The notes: a model not told the origin generated them from the letters alone. A stretch of 64,000 bases of DNA from an uncultured Bradyrhizobium sp. (GCF_947648125.1 NZ_CANSMR010000001.1:62001-126000); one strand, 5' to 3'; positions 1 through 9,129 are shown, numbered from the stretch's first letter. Translations and numbers: made by a program.

Positions 1-1
1 C

Positions 2-499
2 CGCGATACCGGCATCACCATAACCAATCAGCTCATCGGCACGCAGCGCCTCTACCGCTTCGCGCATGAAAACAAGGTGATCGCCGTCCGGCCGGCGTCC
101 TACACCCACAGTCAGGACGTGCTGTCGAAGATCAACCGGTTGGTCGCGATCAACTCGGCATTGCAGGTCGGGCTCGACGGCAGCGTCAACTCCGAGACGT
201 TGAGCGGCGTTGCCGTCGGCGCAATTGGCGGTCAGCTCGACTTCGTGCGCGGCGCCAACGCTTCACCTGGAGGCCGCGCCATCATCGCGCTGCCTGCGAC
301 AGCGTCCGATGGCACGAGCCGCATCGTTGCGGTCGTAGAGACCGTGACGACGCCGCGCGCCGATGTCGATGCCGTCGTGACCGAATGGGGCGTGGCGGAA
401 CTGCGCGGCTTGAGCCTCACCGAGCGCGCGCACCGGATGATCGCGATCGCCGCGCCCGAGCACCGTGAAGCACTTTCGAGGAAGGTTGAGGGACGTTGA
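2..499 (+). CDS. Acetyl-CoA hydrolase/transferase family protein, C-terminal part (5' end outside window)
   Basis: The frame is open from the window edge, so only the last 165 residues are seen. They match the C-terminal domain of the acetyl-CoA hydrolase/4-hydroxybutyrate CoA-transferase family: a glycine-rich stretch GAIGGQLDFVRGA, then SPGGRAIIALPAT, and the late motif VVTEWGVAELRG. Proteins of this family move CoA between short acids through an enzyme-bound glutamyl-CoA; the catalytic Glu lies upstream of the window. The stop overlaps the next start (TGATG), so it is co-translated with the CaiB-family gene. Substrate is unknown. Confidence 0.85.
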   Translation, partial: RDTGITITNQLIGTQRLYRFAHENKVIAVRPASYTHSQDVLSKINRLVAINSALQVGLDGSVNSETLSGVAVGAIGGQLDFVRGANASPGGRAIIALPATASDGTSRIVAVVETVTTPRADVDAVVTEWGVAELRGLSLTERAHRMIAIAAPEHREALSRKVEGR

Positions 500-1680
500 T
501 GAACGATGTTGCTGAAGTCGGCGGCGAGGCGGACCGCCACGGGCCGTTGCAAGGCTTGCGGATCGTCGAGCTCGCAGGCATCGGTCCGGCGCCGATGGCT
601 GCGATGCTGCTTGCCGATCTTGGCGCCGACATCATCCGCATCGATCGCCTCGAGCCAAGCAGGCTCGGTATCGCCAAACCCAAGCAGTTCGATGTGCTGG
701 CGCGGGGGCGCCCGTCTGTGGCGGTCGACCTCAAGCATCCCGACGGCCTTGCATGCGTGCGCGACATCGTGCGCTGCGCCGACGGCCTGATCGAGGGCTT
801 TCGCCCGGGCGTGATGGAACGGCTTGGCCTCGGTCCCCAGGACTGCTTCGACGTCAACCCGCGGCTGGTCTACGGACGCGTGACCGGCTGGGGCCAGACC
901 GGTCCGCTCGCGCAAGCCGCCGGTCATGATCTGAACTACATCGCGCTGACCGGCGCGCTGCATGCAATCGGGCGCGCCGGTCAGCCGCCGACACCGCCCT
1001 TGAATCTGGTCGGGGATTTCGGCGGCGGCGGGCTCTACCTCGCGTTCGGCGTGGTTTGTGCCCTGATCGAATGTCAGCACTCCGGTCGCGGCCAAGTGGT
1101 CGACGCGGCTATGGTCGACGGCGCGGCAACGCTGATGAGCTCGATCTACGGCATGTTCGGTGCCGGCCTGCACGGCCCGGAGCGTGGCACCAACCTGCTC
1201 GACTCCGGCGCCCCGCACTACGAGGTCTATCGGTGCGCGGACGGCGAATACATCAGCATCGCTCCGATCGAGACAAAGTTCAGGGGTGAACTGTTCAGGC
1301 GCCTTGGTCTGGCTGAGACGGAAATTCCTGATCTCGACGACGTTGCGGCCTGGCCGGACTCGAAGAGAGTCTTCGCTGACATCTTCGCCCAGCGAACGCA
1401 GGAGGAATGGTGCGCTGTGCTGGAGGGCGCCGACGTCTGCTTCGCTCCCGTGCTGTCGGCGCTGCAGGCGCCCCACCATTTGCACAACCGCGCGCGCGGG
1501 ACCTTCGTCGAGATCGACGGCGTCGTGCAGCCGGCGCCGGGGCCGCGCTTTGGCCGTAGTGTTCCAGCGCGCCCGCGCAGCGCCCGAGAATGCACGATGG
1601 ATGCGACGAAACTCCTGGAAGCATGGGGTGTCGATCGGGCGAGGACGGCGCAGCTTCGCTCTGCCGGAATCGTGAAATAG
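499..1680 (+). CDS. CaiB/BaiF family CoA-transferase, alpha-methylacyl-CoA racemase-like
   Basis: A 393-aa class III CoA-transferase fold protein. The start is ATG 499, overlapping the previous stop; a TTG three bases earlier is less likely. The N-terminal LADLGADIIRI motif is typical of the family. Residues 142-147 (GHDLNY) and 172-177 (GDFGGG) match the His and Asp acid/base pair of alpha-methylacyl-CoA racemases (His126 and Asp156 in the M. tuberculosis enzyme), here His143 and Asp173. A racemase of 2-methyl-branched acyl-CoAs is therefore more likely than a true CoA-transferase, although transferase activity cannot be excluded. It suits degradation of branched acids in this operon. Confidence 0.82.
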   Translation: MNDVAEVGGEADRHGPLQGLRIVELAGIGPAPMAAMLLADLGADIIRIDRLEPSRLGIAKPKQFDVLARGRPSVAVDLKHPDGLACVRDIVRCADGLIEGFRPGVMERLGLGPQDCFDVNPRLVYGRVTGWGQTGPLAQAAGHDLNYIALTGALHAIGRAGQPPTPPLNLVGDFGGGGLYLAFGVVCALIECQHSGRGQVVDAAMVDGAATLMSSIYGMFGAGLHGPERGTNLLDSGAPHYEVYRCADGEYISIAPIETKFRGELFRRLGLAETEIPDLDDVAAWPDSKRVFADIFAQRTQEEWCAVLEGADVCFAPVLSALQAPHHLHNRARGTFVEIDGVVQPAPGPRFGRSVPARPRSARECTMDATKLLEAWGVDRARTAQLRSAGIVK

Positions 1681-1723
1681 CCGGCTGCGCTTAAGACGAA
1701 CTCAGTGTTTGCATTCCCTGTAG

Positions 1724-1737
1724 TTCACATATGTGAA
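1724..1737. promoter_or_regulatory. 14-bp perfect palindrome, possible operator
   Basis: TTCACATATGTGAA is identical to its reverse complement and lies 44 bp after the CaiB-family stop. Length and symmetry suit a dimeric regulator. No regulator gene lies next to it, so its partner is unknown. Confidence 0.45.
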
Positions 1738-1766
1738 TAACAAAAGCAGAAAGTTGCTGGATCTGC

Positions 1767-1786
1767 AATGCACTCTGCCGTGCATT
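1767..1786. promoter_or_regulatory. Inverted repeat AATGCAC-N6-GTGCATT
   Basis: Perfect 7-bp arms with a 6-nt centre. It could be an operator or a weak stem-loop closing the upstream transcript. No T-run follows, so a classical intrinsic terminator is not supported. Confidence 0.35.
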
Positions 1787-1860
1787 CATAGCTTATCGCT
1801 CTAATCTACCTGTGTCTTCTCATTCCTGGATGCCGGTTGGAAAAATGGCTTTGAATTATT

Positions 1861-1899
1861 TGTACATATTGACGAACTAAAATTGCACAGATATGTACA
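1861..1899. promoter_or_regulatory. Inverted pair TGTACATAT / ATATGTACA, possible operator
   Basis: TGTACATAT at 1861-1869 is the exact reverse complement of ATATGTACA at 1891-1899. Each arm contains the self-complementary hexamer TGTACA, and the arm centres are 30 bp apart, about three helical turns. This spacing fits two regulator dimers binding on one face of the DNA upstream of the aldehyde dehydrogenase operon. Confidence 0.45.
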
Positions 1900-2158
1900 T
1901 CTGCGATCGGGGCTCGGCGAACGCACCGCCGGAGCAAGTGTAAGAACCGTCACGGGGAGGAGTTGTGTCGAAGGCCCATAAGGTGCTGACCGTCCGCGTC
2001 CTCGCGTCCGCATTCCCTCGATCCTTTCAAAGCTTACCGACGGGTGACCGCCCAAGGCGGCGAGACTGGCCGAGCCTCTCGGAGCGAAGGGGTCGACCCG
2101 TGCGCGTGCTCGCCCCGGAGGCACGAAGGCGGCGGCGCAACAACAGGGGATAAGTGTC

Positions 2159-3664
2159 ATGATTCCGACATCCCGCGGCGCGGCGTCGCTAGCCCGCTAT
2201 GAGCACCTCTATATCGGTGGGCAATGGGTCGCCCCGCAGGATGGCGGACAGATCGAGAGCATCGATCCGTCGACGGGGAAGCCGTGGGCGCTCGTTGCCT
2301 ACGGCGGCAAGCGCGATGTCGATCGCGCCGTCGCTGCGGCCCGCGAGGCCTTCAACGGTCCCTGGCGCAAGATGCCGGGTTGGGAGCGCGCTGCACTGCT
2401 GCGTCGCCTTGCGGAGATATATCAGCGCAGGGCGCCCGAGCTCGCAATCCTTGAAAGCCGCGATTCCGGCCGTGCGCTACGCGAGGCGCGTGCCGACGTC
2501 GGTGCGCATCACAACTGGTATTTCTGGTTCGCCTCGCTCTGCGACAAGATTTGGGGGCGGACCATTCCCATGGACGACAGTGTCCATGTGTTCACCTCGC
2601 GCGAGCCGCTCGGCGTTGTGGGCGCAATCACCCCCTGGAACGCGCCGTTGCTCACCACGACCTGGAAGCTTGGTCCCGCGCTGGCGAGCGGCTGCACCGT
2701 CGTACTCAAACCCGCGGAGCTGACGCCGGTCACGGCGCTCGAGCTCGGCAGGATCATCGAGGAGGCCGGCTTCCCGCCGGGCGTGGTCAATGTCGTTCCG
2801 GGCTACGGCAAGGACGGTGCCGGCGAGCATCTCGTCTCTCATCCCGGGGTCGACAAGATCGCCTTCACCGGTGAAGGCGACACCGCACGCGCCATTCTCA
2901 AGACCGGCGCGCATACATTGAAGCGCTTTTCCTTCGAACTCGGCGGCAAGGCGCCGCATATCCTGTTTGCCGATGCCGATATCGAGCAGGCGCTCAACGC
3001 CGCCACCAGTTCGGCGTGGGCGGTATGCGGGCAAAGCTGCGCGCTCGGATCGCGCGTGCTGGTCGAACGGCCGATCTACGATCGCGTGGTCGATGAATTC
3101 GCCCTCCGTGCTGCCTCGGTTCGCGTCGGCATGCCGCTCGACGAAGCCACGCACATGGGGCCGCAAGCCAGCGACGAGCAGCTGAAGAAGACGTTGTCCT
3201 ATATCGAAATCGGCCGCGCCGAAGGCGCGGAGCTCGTTGCCGGCGGCAGGCGTATTGAGCATGGCGACATGGCGCAGGGCTATTTCGTGGAGCCGACAGT
3301 CTTCGCCGGTGCCCGCAACGACATGCGTCTTGCGCGCGAGGAGATTTTTGGTCCGGTGGCGACCATCATCCCGTTCGACGGCGAGGCGGAAGCAGTCGCC
3401 ATCGCCAACGATACGAGCTATGGCCTGACTGCCGGATTGTGGTCGCGTGACGTCGGGCGCGCGCATCGCGTGGCCGCGCAGATCCGGGCCGGGATCGTCT
3501 GGGTCAACACCTACCGCTACATCCGCTGGAGTACGCCCTATGGCGGCTTCAAGAGCAGCGGCTGGGGCCGCGAGAACGGCATCGAGGCGCTCGACAACTA
3601 TCTCGAGACGCGCACTACCGTGATCAGCACCACGGGCCAGTTTCCCAATCCTTATATCAATTGA
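2159..3664 (+). CDS. NAD(P)+-dependent aldehyde dehydrogenase
   Basis: A 501-aa cytoplasmic enzyme of usual family length that oxidises an aldehyde to its acid. The catalytic set is complete: Asn161 in PWNAP, Glu260 in FELGGK and the nucleophile Cys294 in GQSCALG. The coenzyme loop reads FTGEGDTAR (236-244), close to the usual FTGST form. It is the first gene after a 478-bp regulatory gap and is followed 23 bp later by an SDR, so alcohol-to-aldehyde-to-acid oxidation feeding CoA activation is plausible. Substrate is not identifiable. Confidence 0.9.
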   Translation: MIPTSRGAASLARYEHLYIGGQWVAPQDGGQIESIDPSTGKPWALVAYGGKRDVDRAVAAAREAFNGPWRKMPGWERAALLRRLAEIYQRRAPELAILESRDSGRALREARADVGAHHNWYFWFASLCDKIWGRTIPMDDSVHVFTSREPLGVVGAITPWNAPLLTTTWKLGPALASGCTVVLKPAELTPVTALELGRIIEEAGFPPGVVNVVPGYGKDGAGEHLVSHPGVDKIAFTGEGDTARAILKTGAHTLKRFSFELGGKAPHILFADADIEQALNAATSSAWAVCGQSCALGSRVLVERPIYDRVVDEFALRAASVRVGMPLDEATHMGPQASDEQLKKTLSYIEIGRAEGAELVAGGRRIEHGDMAQGYFVEPTVFAGARNDMRLAREEIFGPVATIIPFDGEAEAVAIANDTSYGLTAGLWSRDVGRAHRVAAQIRAGIVWVNTYRYIRWSTPYGGFKSSGWGRENGIEALDNYLETRTTVISTTGQFPNPYIN

Positions 3665-3687
3665 ACCGAACTTTCGGAGGAAACGTT

Positions 3688-4458
3688 ATGCGTTTGGCCA
3701 ACAAGCTCGCCGTCATCACTGCCGCCGCGTCCGGAATGGGGAAGGCCGGCGTCGAGCTGTTCGCGCGAGAGGGGGCGCGCGTTGCAGCCGTTGACGTCAA
3801 CGCCGCGGCACTGGCGGCACTTGCCGCCGAGATGGCGGCCAAGGGCACGCCGATCGAGACCATCCAGGCGGACTTGTCGAGCGTCGATGGCGCGCGCGGC
3901 AGCGTGCATGCCGCCGCCGACAAGCTCGGCGGGATCGACATTCTGTGGGCTCATGCGGGAATTCCAGGGCCCGCCGGCATCGAGAATCTCGATCTGGATG
4001 CCTATCGTAAGGCGATGACGCTCAATGTCGACTCGGCGGTGTTCGCCGCCGGCGAGGTCGTCGGCCACATGCGCAGGCGCGGCGGCGGCTCGGTGATCTT
4101 CACCGCATCGGTCTCGGGAATCGTCGGCTCCCGGTTCAGCCCGGTCTATTCGGCCGCCAAGTTCGCCGTCGTCGGGCTCACCAAGTCGCTCGCCCAGACC
4201 TTCGCTCCCGACAAGGTGCGGGTCAACGTGGTTTGTCCGGGTGTCACGGACACCCCGATGCTTCTGGAATTCATGAGCCGCGATCGCGATCCGGTGAAGG
4301 CGGCGGCGTCGCAGGCAAAGTTTCTCGAGTCCGTACCGCTGCGCAGGCTGTGTCGGCCCGAAGAGATCGCGCATGCCGCGCTGTGGCTCGCCTCGGACGA
4401 TGCGAGCTATGTGACCGGCATCGAGCTGCTGGTCGACGGCGGATTCACCTGCCAGTAG
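3688..4458 (+). CDS. Short-chain dehydrogenase/reductase (SDR)
   Basis: A 256-aa classical SDR. The ATG at 3688 follows GGAGG at 3676-3680, which fixes the start over an upstream in-frame ATG. The cofactor loop is TAAASGMG (11-18), with Ala in place of the first Gly of TGxxxGxG. The usual NNAG is WAHAG (87-91). The catalytic residues Ser141 or Ser143, Tyr154 and Lys158 (YSAAK) are present, and the C-terminus ends in VDGGF as in many NAD(P)-dependent alcohol dehydrogenases. It lies between the aldehyde dehydrogenase and an importer. Confidence 0.88.
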   Translation: MRLANKLAVITAAASGMGKAGVELFAREGARVAAVDVNAAALAALAAEMAAKGTPIETIQADLSSVDGARGSVHAAADKLGGIDILWAHAGIPGPAGIENLDLDAYRKAMTLNVDSAVFAAGEVVGHMRRRGGGSVIFTASVSGIVGSRFSPVYSAAKFAVVGLTKSLAQTFAPDKVRVNVVCPGVTDTPMLLEFMSRDRDPVKAAASQAKFLESVPLRRLCRPEEIAHAALWLASDDASYVTGIELLVDGGFTCQ

Positions 4459-4493
4459 CGGTCAATTATACAGATCAAGTGAGAGGACAGACT

Positions 4494-5690
4494 ATGAAGC
4501 GACTGATCTGGGGTTGTCTCTTGCCGCTCGTCGCGATGGCGATCGGCGCGGCGGGACCGGCTCATGCCGCGAGCGAATTGAAGATCGGCGTCTTGGTGCC
4601 GCTGACGGGGACGTCTGCTGCTGACGGCACTCGCCTGTTGAACGCGCACCAGCTGGCCGCCAAGCAGATCAATGACGCCGGCGGAATTGCCGGGCTGGGT
4701 GGCGCCAAGATCAATCTCGTCGTCGCCGACACGCAGTCCAAGCCGGAGGTCGCCCGCAGCGAGACCGAGCGGCTGATCTCGCGGGAGAAAGTCAGCGTGG
4801 TGCTCGGCGCCTGGGCCTCGGCAACCACGATTCCGTCAGTGCAGGTCGCCGAACGCTATCGGGTTCCCTTTGTCGTCACCTCCGCCGTGACCGATGCGAT
4901 CACCGAGCAGAGCATGCAATTCGTCTTTCGGGTCAGCCCCAAGGGCTCCTGGGCGGCCAAGGATGTGGGTGCGTTCATCGGCGATCTTCGTCAGCACGGC
5001 GTTGCTCTCGACAAGGTCGCGATCGCCTATGAGGACGGCCCGTTCGGGCAAACCGTCTCTGCCGGATATCGCAAGGAATTGGCCGCGCAGAGTATCAAGC
5101 TCGTCGCCGACGAGAGCTTCCGGACCGGTTCGGCCGACGTGTCGACCCAGGTTGCCAAGATCAAGGCGAGCGGCGCAGATCTGGTCCTGATCGTCGCCTA
5201 TATCGACGATGAGAGCGTGCTGGTCCGTTCGATGGCTGCGCAGCAATACCGTCCCTACATTCTCGGCTATGGCGGCGGCCACACCCATCCGACGCTGCTT
5301 GAGCTTGGCGACCTGGTCGAAGGTGCCTTCGGCGTCGTGGAGTGGATGCCGGATCTCAAGAACCCGGCCGCGAAGGCGTTCGCCGACGCGTACAAGGCGG
5401 CCTACGGGGCGCTCCCGCTCAGCAATTCGGCGCAAGCCTTTGCCGCGACGTGGGTTTCAGCGCTCGGCGCCGATGCGGCGCACAGTGCGGACCCGGTGGC
5501 GATCCGCGATGCCTTGCGTCAACTGAAGCTGAAGGATGGGCCGGCGACCCTGCTGCCGAACGATGCGTTGGCCTTCGATGAGAGCGGCCAGAACCACGTG
5601 AGCAATGTCATGTCCCAGGTGATCGACGGCAAGTTCGTCACCGTCTGGCCGACGAACTTTGCGGCGCAACCGTTCAAGCCACGCAAATGA
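4494..5690 (+). CDS. Importer A: periplasmic substrate-binding protein (HAAT/LivK type)
   Basis: A 398-aa type-I periplasmic binding protein. Residues 1-25 form a Sec signal peptide (MKRLIWGCLL start, hydrophobic core, cleavage after AHA25). The mature protein begins with the family-typical LKIGVLVPLTGT and contains the YEDGPFGQT hinge region. It delivers an organic acid, amino acid or aromatic ligand to the permeases encoded downstream. The ATG at 4494 follows GAGAGGAC. A stem-loop separates it from the first permease gene. Confidence 0.9.
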   Translation: MKRLIWGCLLPLVAMAIGAAGPAHAASELKIGVLVPLTGTSAADGTRLLNAHQLAAKQINDAGGIAGLGGAKINLVVADTQSKPEVARSETERLISREKVSVVLGAWASATTIPSVQVAERYRVPFVVTSAVTDAITEQSMQFVFRVSPKGSWAAKDVGAFIGDLRQHGVALDKVAIAYEDGPFGQTVSAGYRKELAAQSIKLVADESFRTGSADVSTQVAKIKASGADLVLIVAYIDDESVLVRSMAAQQYRPYILGYGGGHTHPTLLELGDLVEGAFGVVEWMPDLKNPAAKAFADAYKAAYGALPLSNSAQAFAATWVSALGADAAHSADPVAIRDALRQLKLKDGPATLLPNDALAFDESGQNHVSNVMSQVIDGKFVTVWPTNFAAQPFKPRK

Positions 5691-5702
5691 GCGCCCTCGC
5701 GG

Positions 5703-5727
5703 AGGACGTCTTCTGGCCGGACGTCCT
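5703..5727 (+). repeat. Stem-loop after the importer A binding-protein gene
   Basis: AGGACGTC (5703-5710) and GACGTCCT (5720-5727) are perfect 8-bp arms around a 9-nt loop; two more G-C pairs form if T5728 is bulged. It lies 13 bp after the binding-protein stop and 22 bp before the permease start, with no T-run. A role in 3' end protection or partial attenuation of the binding-protein message is likely. Confidence 0.6.
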
Positions 5728-5748
5728 TCCTCTAGCTGGAATATCGGC

Positions 5749-6621
5749 ATGACGATAGGAATCTTGTTGCAAGCCGTGATCAGCGGTCTGGCAAACGGAT
5801 CGATCTATGCGCTGATTGCGGTCGGCCTCACGCTCGTGTTCGGCATCATGAGGATCATCAATTTCGCTCACGGCGAATTCCTAATGATCGCGATGTATGG
5901 CGGCTTCTTTGCGTGGTCGGCCTTCGGCATCGATCCGGTGCTCGCCGTCGTCATCGTGACTCCCGTCGTGATGTTGATCGGCGTCGGCCTCTACAAGGGG
6001 TTGATCAGGTTTGCGCTCAACGTGCCGGACATCAACCAGATGGCCGTGACGCTGGGCCTGTCGATGCTGCTGCAGCACATGGCGCTGATGATGTTCACCG
6101 GAAACAACAGGTTGATCACGCAACCGCGCAGCACGGCGAGCATCGCCATCGGGCCCGCGATCATCCAGGTGCCGCAACTGATTGCCTGCGTCGCGTCGCT
6201 TTCGCTGCTGGGCCTTCTCTATCTGGTTCTTCGCCGCAGCGATCTTGGGCTCGTCATGCGCGCAGTGTCTCAGTCGCGCGACGGTGCCGCGTTGTCGGGA
6301 ATCGACATTTCCGCGGTCTACAAATGGGCGATGGCGATCGGTATCGGATCGCTCGGGGTCGCCGGGCCGCTGATGGCGGCGATCCTCTATGTCAATCCGA
6401 TGGTGGGGGCGCTGTTCACCCTGAAGGCATTCGTGATCGTGATCGTCGGCGGTCTCGGCAGCTTCAGCGGAGTGCTGATCGGCTCGCTGCTGGTGGGTCT
6501 CGCGGAAAGCATTGCCGCCGCCTGGTTCTCGGCTGCAATCTCCGCTGCCGTCCCGTTTGCGATCCTGCTCCTGGTTCTGTTGATCCGGCCGGAAGGCCTG
6601 ATGAGCGCAAGGATGCGCTGA
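5749..6621 (+). CDS. Importer A: permease (LivH type)
   Basis: A 290-aa polytopic inner-membrane protein. The N-terminus (residues 1-55) has the LivH signature GLANGSIYALIAVGLTL then INFAHGEF. The C-terminus has VGGLGSFSGVLIGSLLVG and ends in LLIRPEGL. The start at ATG 5749 is preferred because the family motif begins about 12 residues later. The stop overlaps the next gene (TGATG at 6619-6623). It pairs with the following LivM-type subunit. Confidence 0.9.
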   Translation: MTIGILLQAVISGLANGSIYALIAVGLTLVFGIMRIINFAHGEFLMIAMYGGFFAWSAFGIDPVLAVVIVTPVVMLIGVGLYKGLIRFALNVPDINQMAVTLGLSMLLQHMALMMFTGNNRLITQPRSTASIAIGPAIIQVPQLIACVASLSLLGLLYLVLRRSDLGLVMRAVSQSRDGAALSGIDISAVYKWAMAIGIGSLGVAGPLMAAILYVNPMVGALFTLKAFVIVIVGGLGSFSGVLIGSLLVGLAESIAAAWFSAAISAAVPFAILLLVLLIRPEGLMSARMR

Positions 6622-7592
6622 TGCGGGACTTTGCAGCTGTCGCAATCATCATCGCTGTCATCATTGTGGCGTTCGCCGCCGCCCTGACCGACGGCTACTA
6701 CATGGATATCTTCATTCTGACCTGCTTTTACGGCACGCTGGCGGTCGCCTGGAATCTGATGGCGGGGTTGACCGGATTGATGTCGCTTGGCCATGCGCTG
6801 TTCGTTGGAATCGGCGCCTATAGCGTGGCCTGGGGATATACGGCCCATCAATGGTCGCCGCTCGTGACCTGGCCGATCGGGATCGGACTGTCGATCGCGG
6901 TCGCAATTGTGATTGGACTGCTGTGCTTTCGCTACGGGTTGAAGGGCTATTTCTTCGCGATCGCTACGCTCGCTTGCGGTGAGATCGCCTTCTTTGCGGT
7001 ATCCGCGACGACGGCGCTCGGTCGTTCCGACGGAATCATTCTGCCGCTGGCGAAGAATCCGGAACTGCACTTGCAGTTCATCGCGAAGTGGCCCTATGGC
7101 CTCATGATCGGCAGCTTCCTGACCCTCACGCTGCTTGCCGGCCAATTCCTGATGCGGTCGCGGATCGGCTATTACTGGCGCTCGCTGCGCGACAATGAGG
7201 ATGCCGCGGAGGCCCTCGGCGTCAATGCGATGGCGATGAAGGTGCTGTCGTTTGCCATCAGCGCCGGCGTCGCCAGCGTGTGCGGCGCGTTCTATGCGCA
7301 TTATGTCGCCTTCGTCGATCCGCGATCGGTGCTCGGCGTCGACATCTCGGTGCAGCTATTGGTCTATGCCATCGTCGGCGGCATGGGCCTGCTCTGGGGG
7401 CCGCTGGTCGGCGCCGCCGTGCTGGTGCCGTTCGGCATGTTCCTGCGGAATTTCAGCTTTCTGCAGGGAAGCGAGGTCATCTTCTATGCCGTGCTGCTAA
7501 TCGGGCTGGCGCTCGTTCTGCCGCAGGGGGTCAGCGGTTGGGTGGTCGGCCGCATCGGCAAAGCCAAGGCGGCTGCGGAGCTGCCGTCATGA
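6621..7592 (+). CDS. Importer A: permease (LivM type)
   Basis: A 323-aa inner-membrane subunit with many hydrophobic segments. It carries the LivM marks WNLMAGLTGLMSLGHALF near residue 40, SLRDNEDAAEALGVN in the cytoplasmic loop and GGMGLLWGPLVGAAV near the C-terminus. It starts at ATG 6621 inside the LivH stop and ends overlapping the ATPase gene (ATGA at 7589-7592). Confidence 0.9.
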   Translation: MRDFAAVAIIIAVIIVAFAAALTDGYYMDIFILTCFYGTLAVAWNLMAGLTGLMSLGHALFVGIGAYSVAWGYTAHQWSPLVTWPIGIGLSIAVAIVIGLLCFRYGLKGYFFAIATLACGEIAFFAVSATTALGRSDGIILPLAKNPELHLQFIAKWPYGLMIGSFLTLTLLAGQFLMRSRIGYYWRSLRDNEDAAEALGVNAMAMKVLSFAISAGVASVCGAFYAHYVAFVDPRSVLGVDISVQLLVYAIVGGMGLLWGPLVGAAVLVPFGMFLRNFSFLQGSEVIFYAVLLIGLALVLPQGVSGWVVGRIGKAKAAAELPS

Positions 7593-8323
7593 ACCAGCTC
7601 CTGCAGCTCGAAGGGGTCAGCAAGTCCTTTGGTGGGCTCCGTGCCCTGCACGATGTCGGATTTTCGGTGGAGGCCGGCGAGATCTTCGCCATCATCGGAC
7701 CAAACGGCGCCGGCAAGACAACCCTGTTCAACTGTATTGCCGGTGCGCAGAAACCGACCTCCGGCAGCATCATTTTCCAGGAGAGGCGGATCGACGGACT
7801 TCGCCCGCATGAGATCTGCAGGTCGGGCCTGGTACGGACCTTCCAGATCGTCAAGCCCTTCCTCGGGATGACGGTGGCCGACAACGTTCGTGTCGCCGCC
7901 TATGTGCACGAACGCCGAAACGCCGGCGCGGATGCCGTCGCGCGCGCGATGCTGAAGCAGGTCGGGCTCGACGACTATGCCGATGTCGGCGCCGACGAGC
8001 TGAATATTGCGCAGCTGCGCCGGCTCGAGATCGCCCGCGCAATGGCGACGCGGCCGCGGATGGTGCTGCTGGACGAGATGCTCGCCGGATTGACCGCGAC
8101 CGAGACGGAAGCGATCTGCGAGGAGCTTCGGGAGATCGCCCGGCAGGGTGTGGCGCTCGTCGTTGTCGAGCATTCCATCCCGGTCGTCAGCTCGTTGTGC
8201 TCGCGGGCCGTCGTCATCAATTTCGGCGAGGTCATGGCGCATGGGGCGACGCTCGATGTCATCCGTGATCCGCGCGTGCAGGAAGCTTATCTCGGCAAGG
8301 TCGAGGCGGTAGCCTGGTCATGA
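7589..8323 (+). CDS. Importer A: ATP-binding protein (LivG type)
   Basis: A 244-aa ABC ATPase. Walker A is GPNGAGKTT (37-45), Walker B is VLLDEM, and the switch His is in VVEHSI. The LSGGQ signature is replaced by LNIAQLRRLEIARAMA. A similar departure is seen in the other LivG-type subunits of this window, so it is a subfamily trait and not decay. The start and stop both overlap neighbours by 4 nt. Confidence 0.9.
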   Translation: MNQLLQLEGVSKSFGGLRALHDVGFSVEAGEIFAIIGPNGAGKTTLFNCIAGAQKPTSGSIIFQERRIDGLRPHEICRSGLVRTFQIVKPFLGMTVADNVRVAAYVHERRNAGADAVARAMLKQVGLDDYADVGADELNIAQLRRLEIARAMATRPRMVLLDEMLAGLTATETEAICEELREIARQGVALVVVEHSIPVVSSLCSRAVVINFGEVMAHGATLDVIRDPRVQEAYLGKVEAVAWS

Positions 8324-9030
8324 GCAATCTGATTGTTCGGGGCATCAGCGCCGGCTATGGCAAGGTGAATGTGGTTCGTGACGTTTCCCTCACAGTTCCC
8401 GAGGGGCGTCGCATCGCGTTGGTCGGCTCGAATGGTGCCGGCAAGAGCACAATCGTGCGTACAATCAACGGCCTTTTGGCACTGCGTGGTGGATCGGTTC
8501 AATGGGACGGGGTGCCGATCGAGAGTATGAGAGTCCATCAGCGCACCCGCGCCGGCATTGCAACTGTTCCGGAGGGACGCTTGCTTTTTCCGGACTGTAC
8601 CGTGACCGAAAATCTCGTCGCGGCTTCGACCTGGGGACAGCCAAAGATCGAGCGACAGCGCAGCATCGAGGTCGTTTTTGATCTTTTCTCGCGCTTGCGG
8701 GAGCGATCGGCCCAACGCGTCGGTACTTTGTCGGGCGGTGAACAACAGATGGTCGCGATCGGTCGGGCGTTGATGACGCGCCCGCGCCTGTTGATGCTTG
8801 ACGAGCCTTCGATTGGACTCGCGCCAAAGGTGGTCGGTGAAATATTCGAAGCGCTCGGCAGATTGACTGGCAGCGGATTGAGTCTTCTGCTTGTCGAGCA
8901 GAATGTCCAGCTCAGTCTACGTTCCGTGGATTGTGCCTATGTGTTGCGACGTGGCGAGCTTGTACTAGAAGGAAACGCAGCTGACCTTCTGGACCACCCC
9001 TTCGTACGCGAAGCCTATCTTGGGGGGTGA
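8320..9030 (+). CDS. Importer A: ATP-binding protein (LivF type)
   Basis: A 236-aa ABC ATPase. It has Walker A GSNGAGKST, a canonical signature LSGGEQQM, Walker B LLMLDEPSIGLAP and the switch region LLVEQN. This is the normal LivF partner of the preceding LivG. It is the last gene of the importer A operon; beyond its stop the sequence becomes decayed. Confidence 0.9.
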   Translation: MSNLIVRGISAGYGKVNVVRDVSLTVPEGRRIALVGSNGAGKSTIVRTINGLLALRGGSVQWDGVPIESMRVHQRTRAGIATVPEGRLLFPDCTVTENLVAASTWGQPKIERQRSIEVVFDLFSRLRERSAQRVGTLSGGEQQMVAIGRALMTRPRLLMLDEPSIGLAPKVVGEIFEALGRLTGSGLSLLLVEQNVQLSLRSVDCAYVLRRGELVLEGNAADLLDHPFVREAYLGG

Positions 9031-9129
9031 CAAGGCCATCTGCGAGTTGGTAGTCATGCCAAGCCCGCGACCGCATAGCAAGGCTAGACCATCTTGCTGC
9101 AATCTGGTTTCACATCCCTGCACTGTCCG

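Larger units (their letters stand above)
1681..2158. other. Intergenic region rich in inverted repeats, likely promoter of the 2159-9030 operon
   Basis: No gene is supported in these 478 bp. The first 230 bp are clearly AT-richer than the flanks and hold three inverted repeats (listed separately). A 62-codon open frame at 1965-2153 is arginine-rich and resembles no protein family, so I do not call it. The layout suggests a regulated promoter ahead of the aldehyde dehydrogenase. Confidence 0.6.

Noticed and set aside
232-1485. A 417-codon minus-strand open frame opposite the CaiB-family gene
   Set aside because: The plus-strand gene carries the His/Asp active site and family motifs; the antisense product has none.
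1965-2153. Short GTG-start open frame upstream of the aldehyde dehydrogenase
   Set aside because: Arginine-rich, no ribosome site of note and no similarity to known leader peptides; the region behaves as a promoter.
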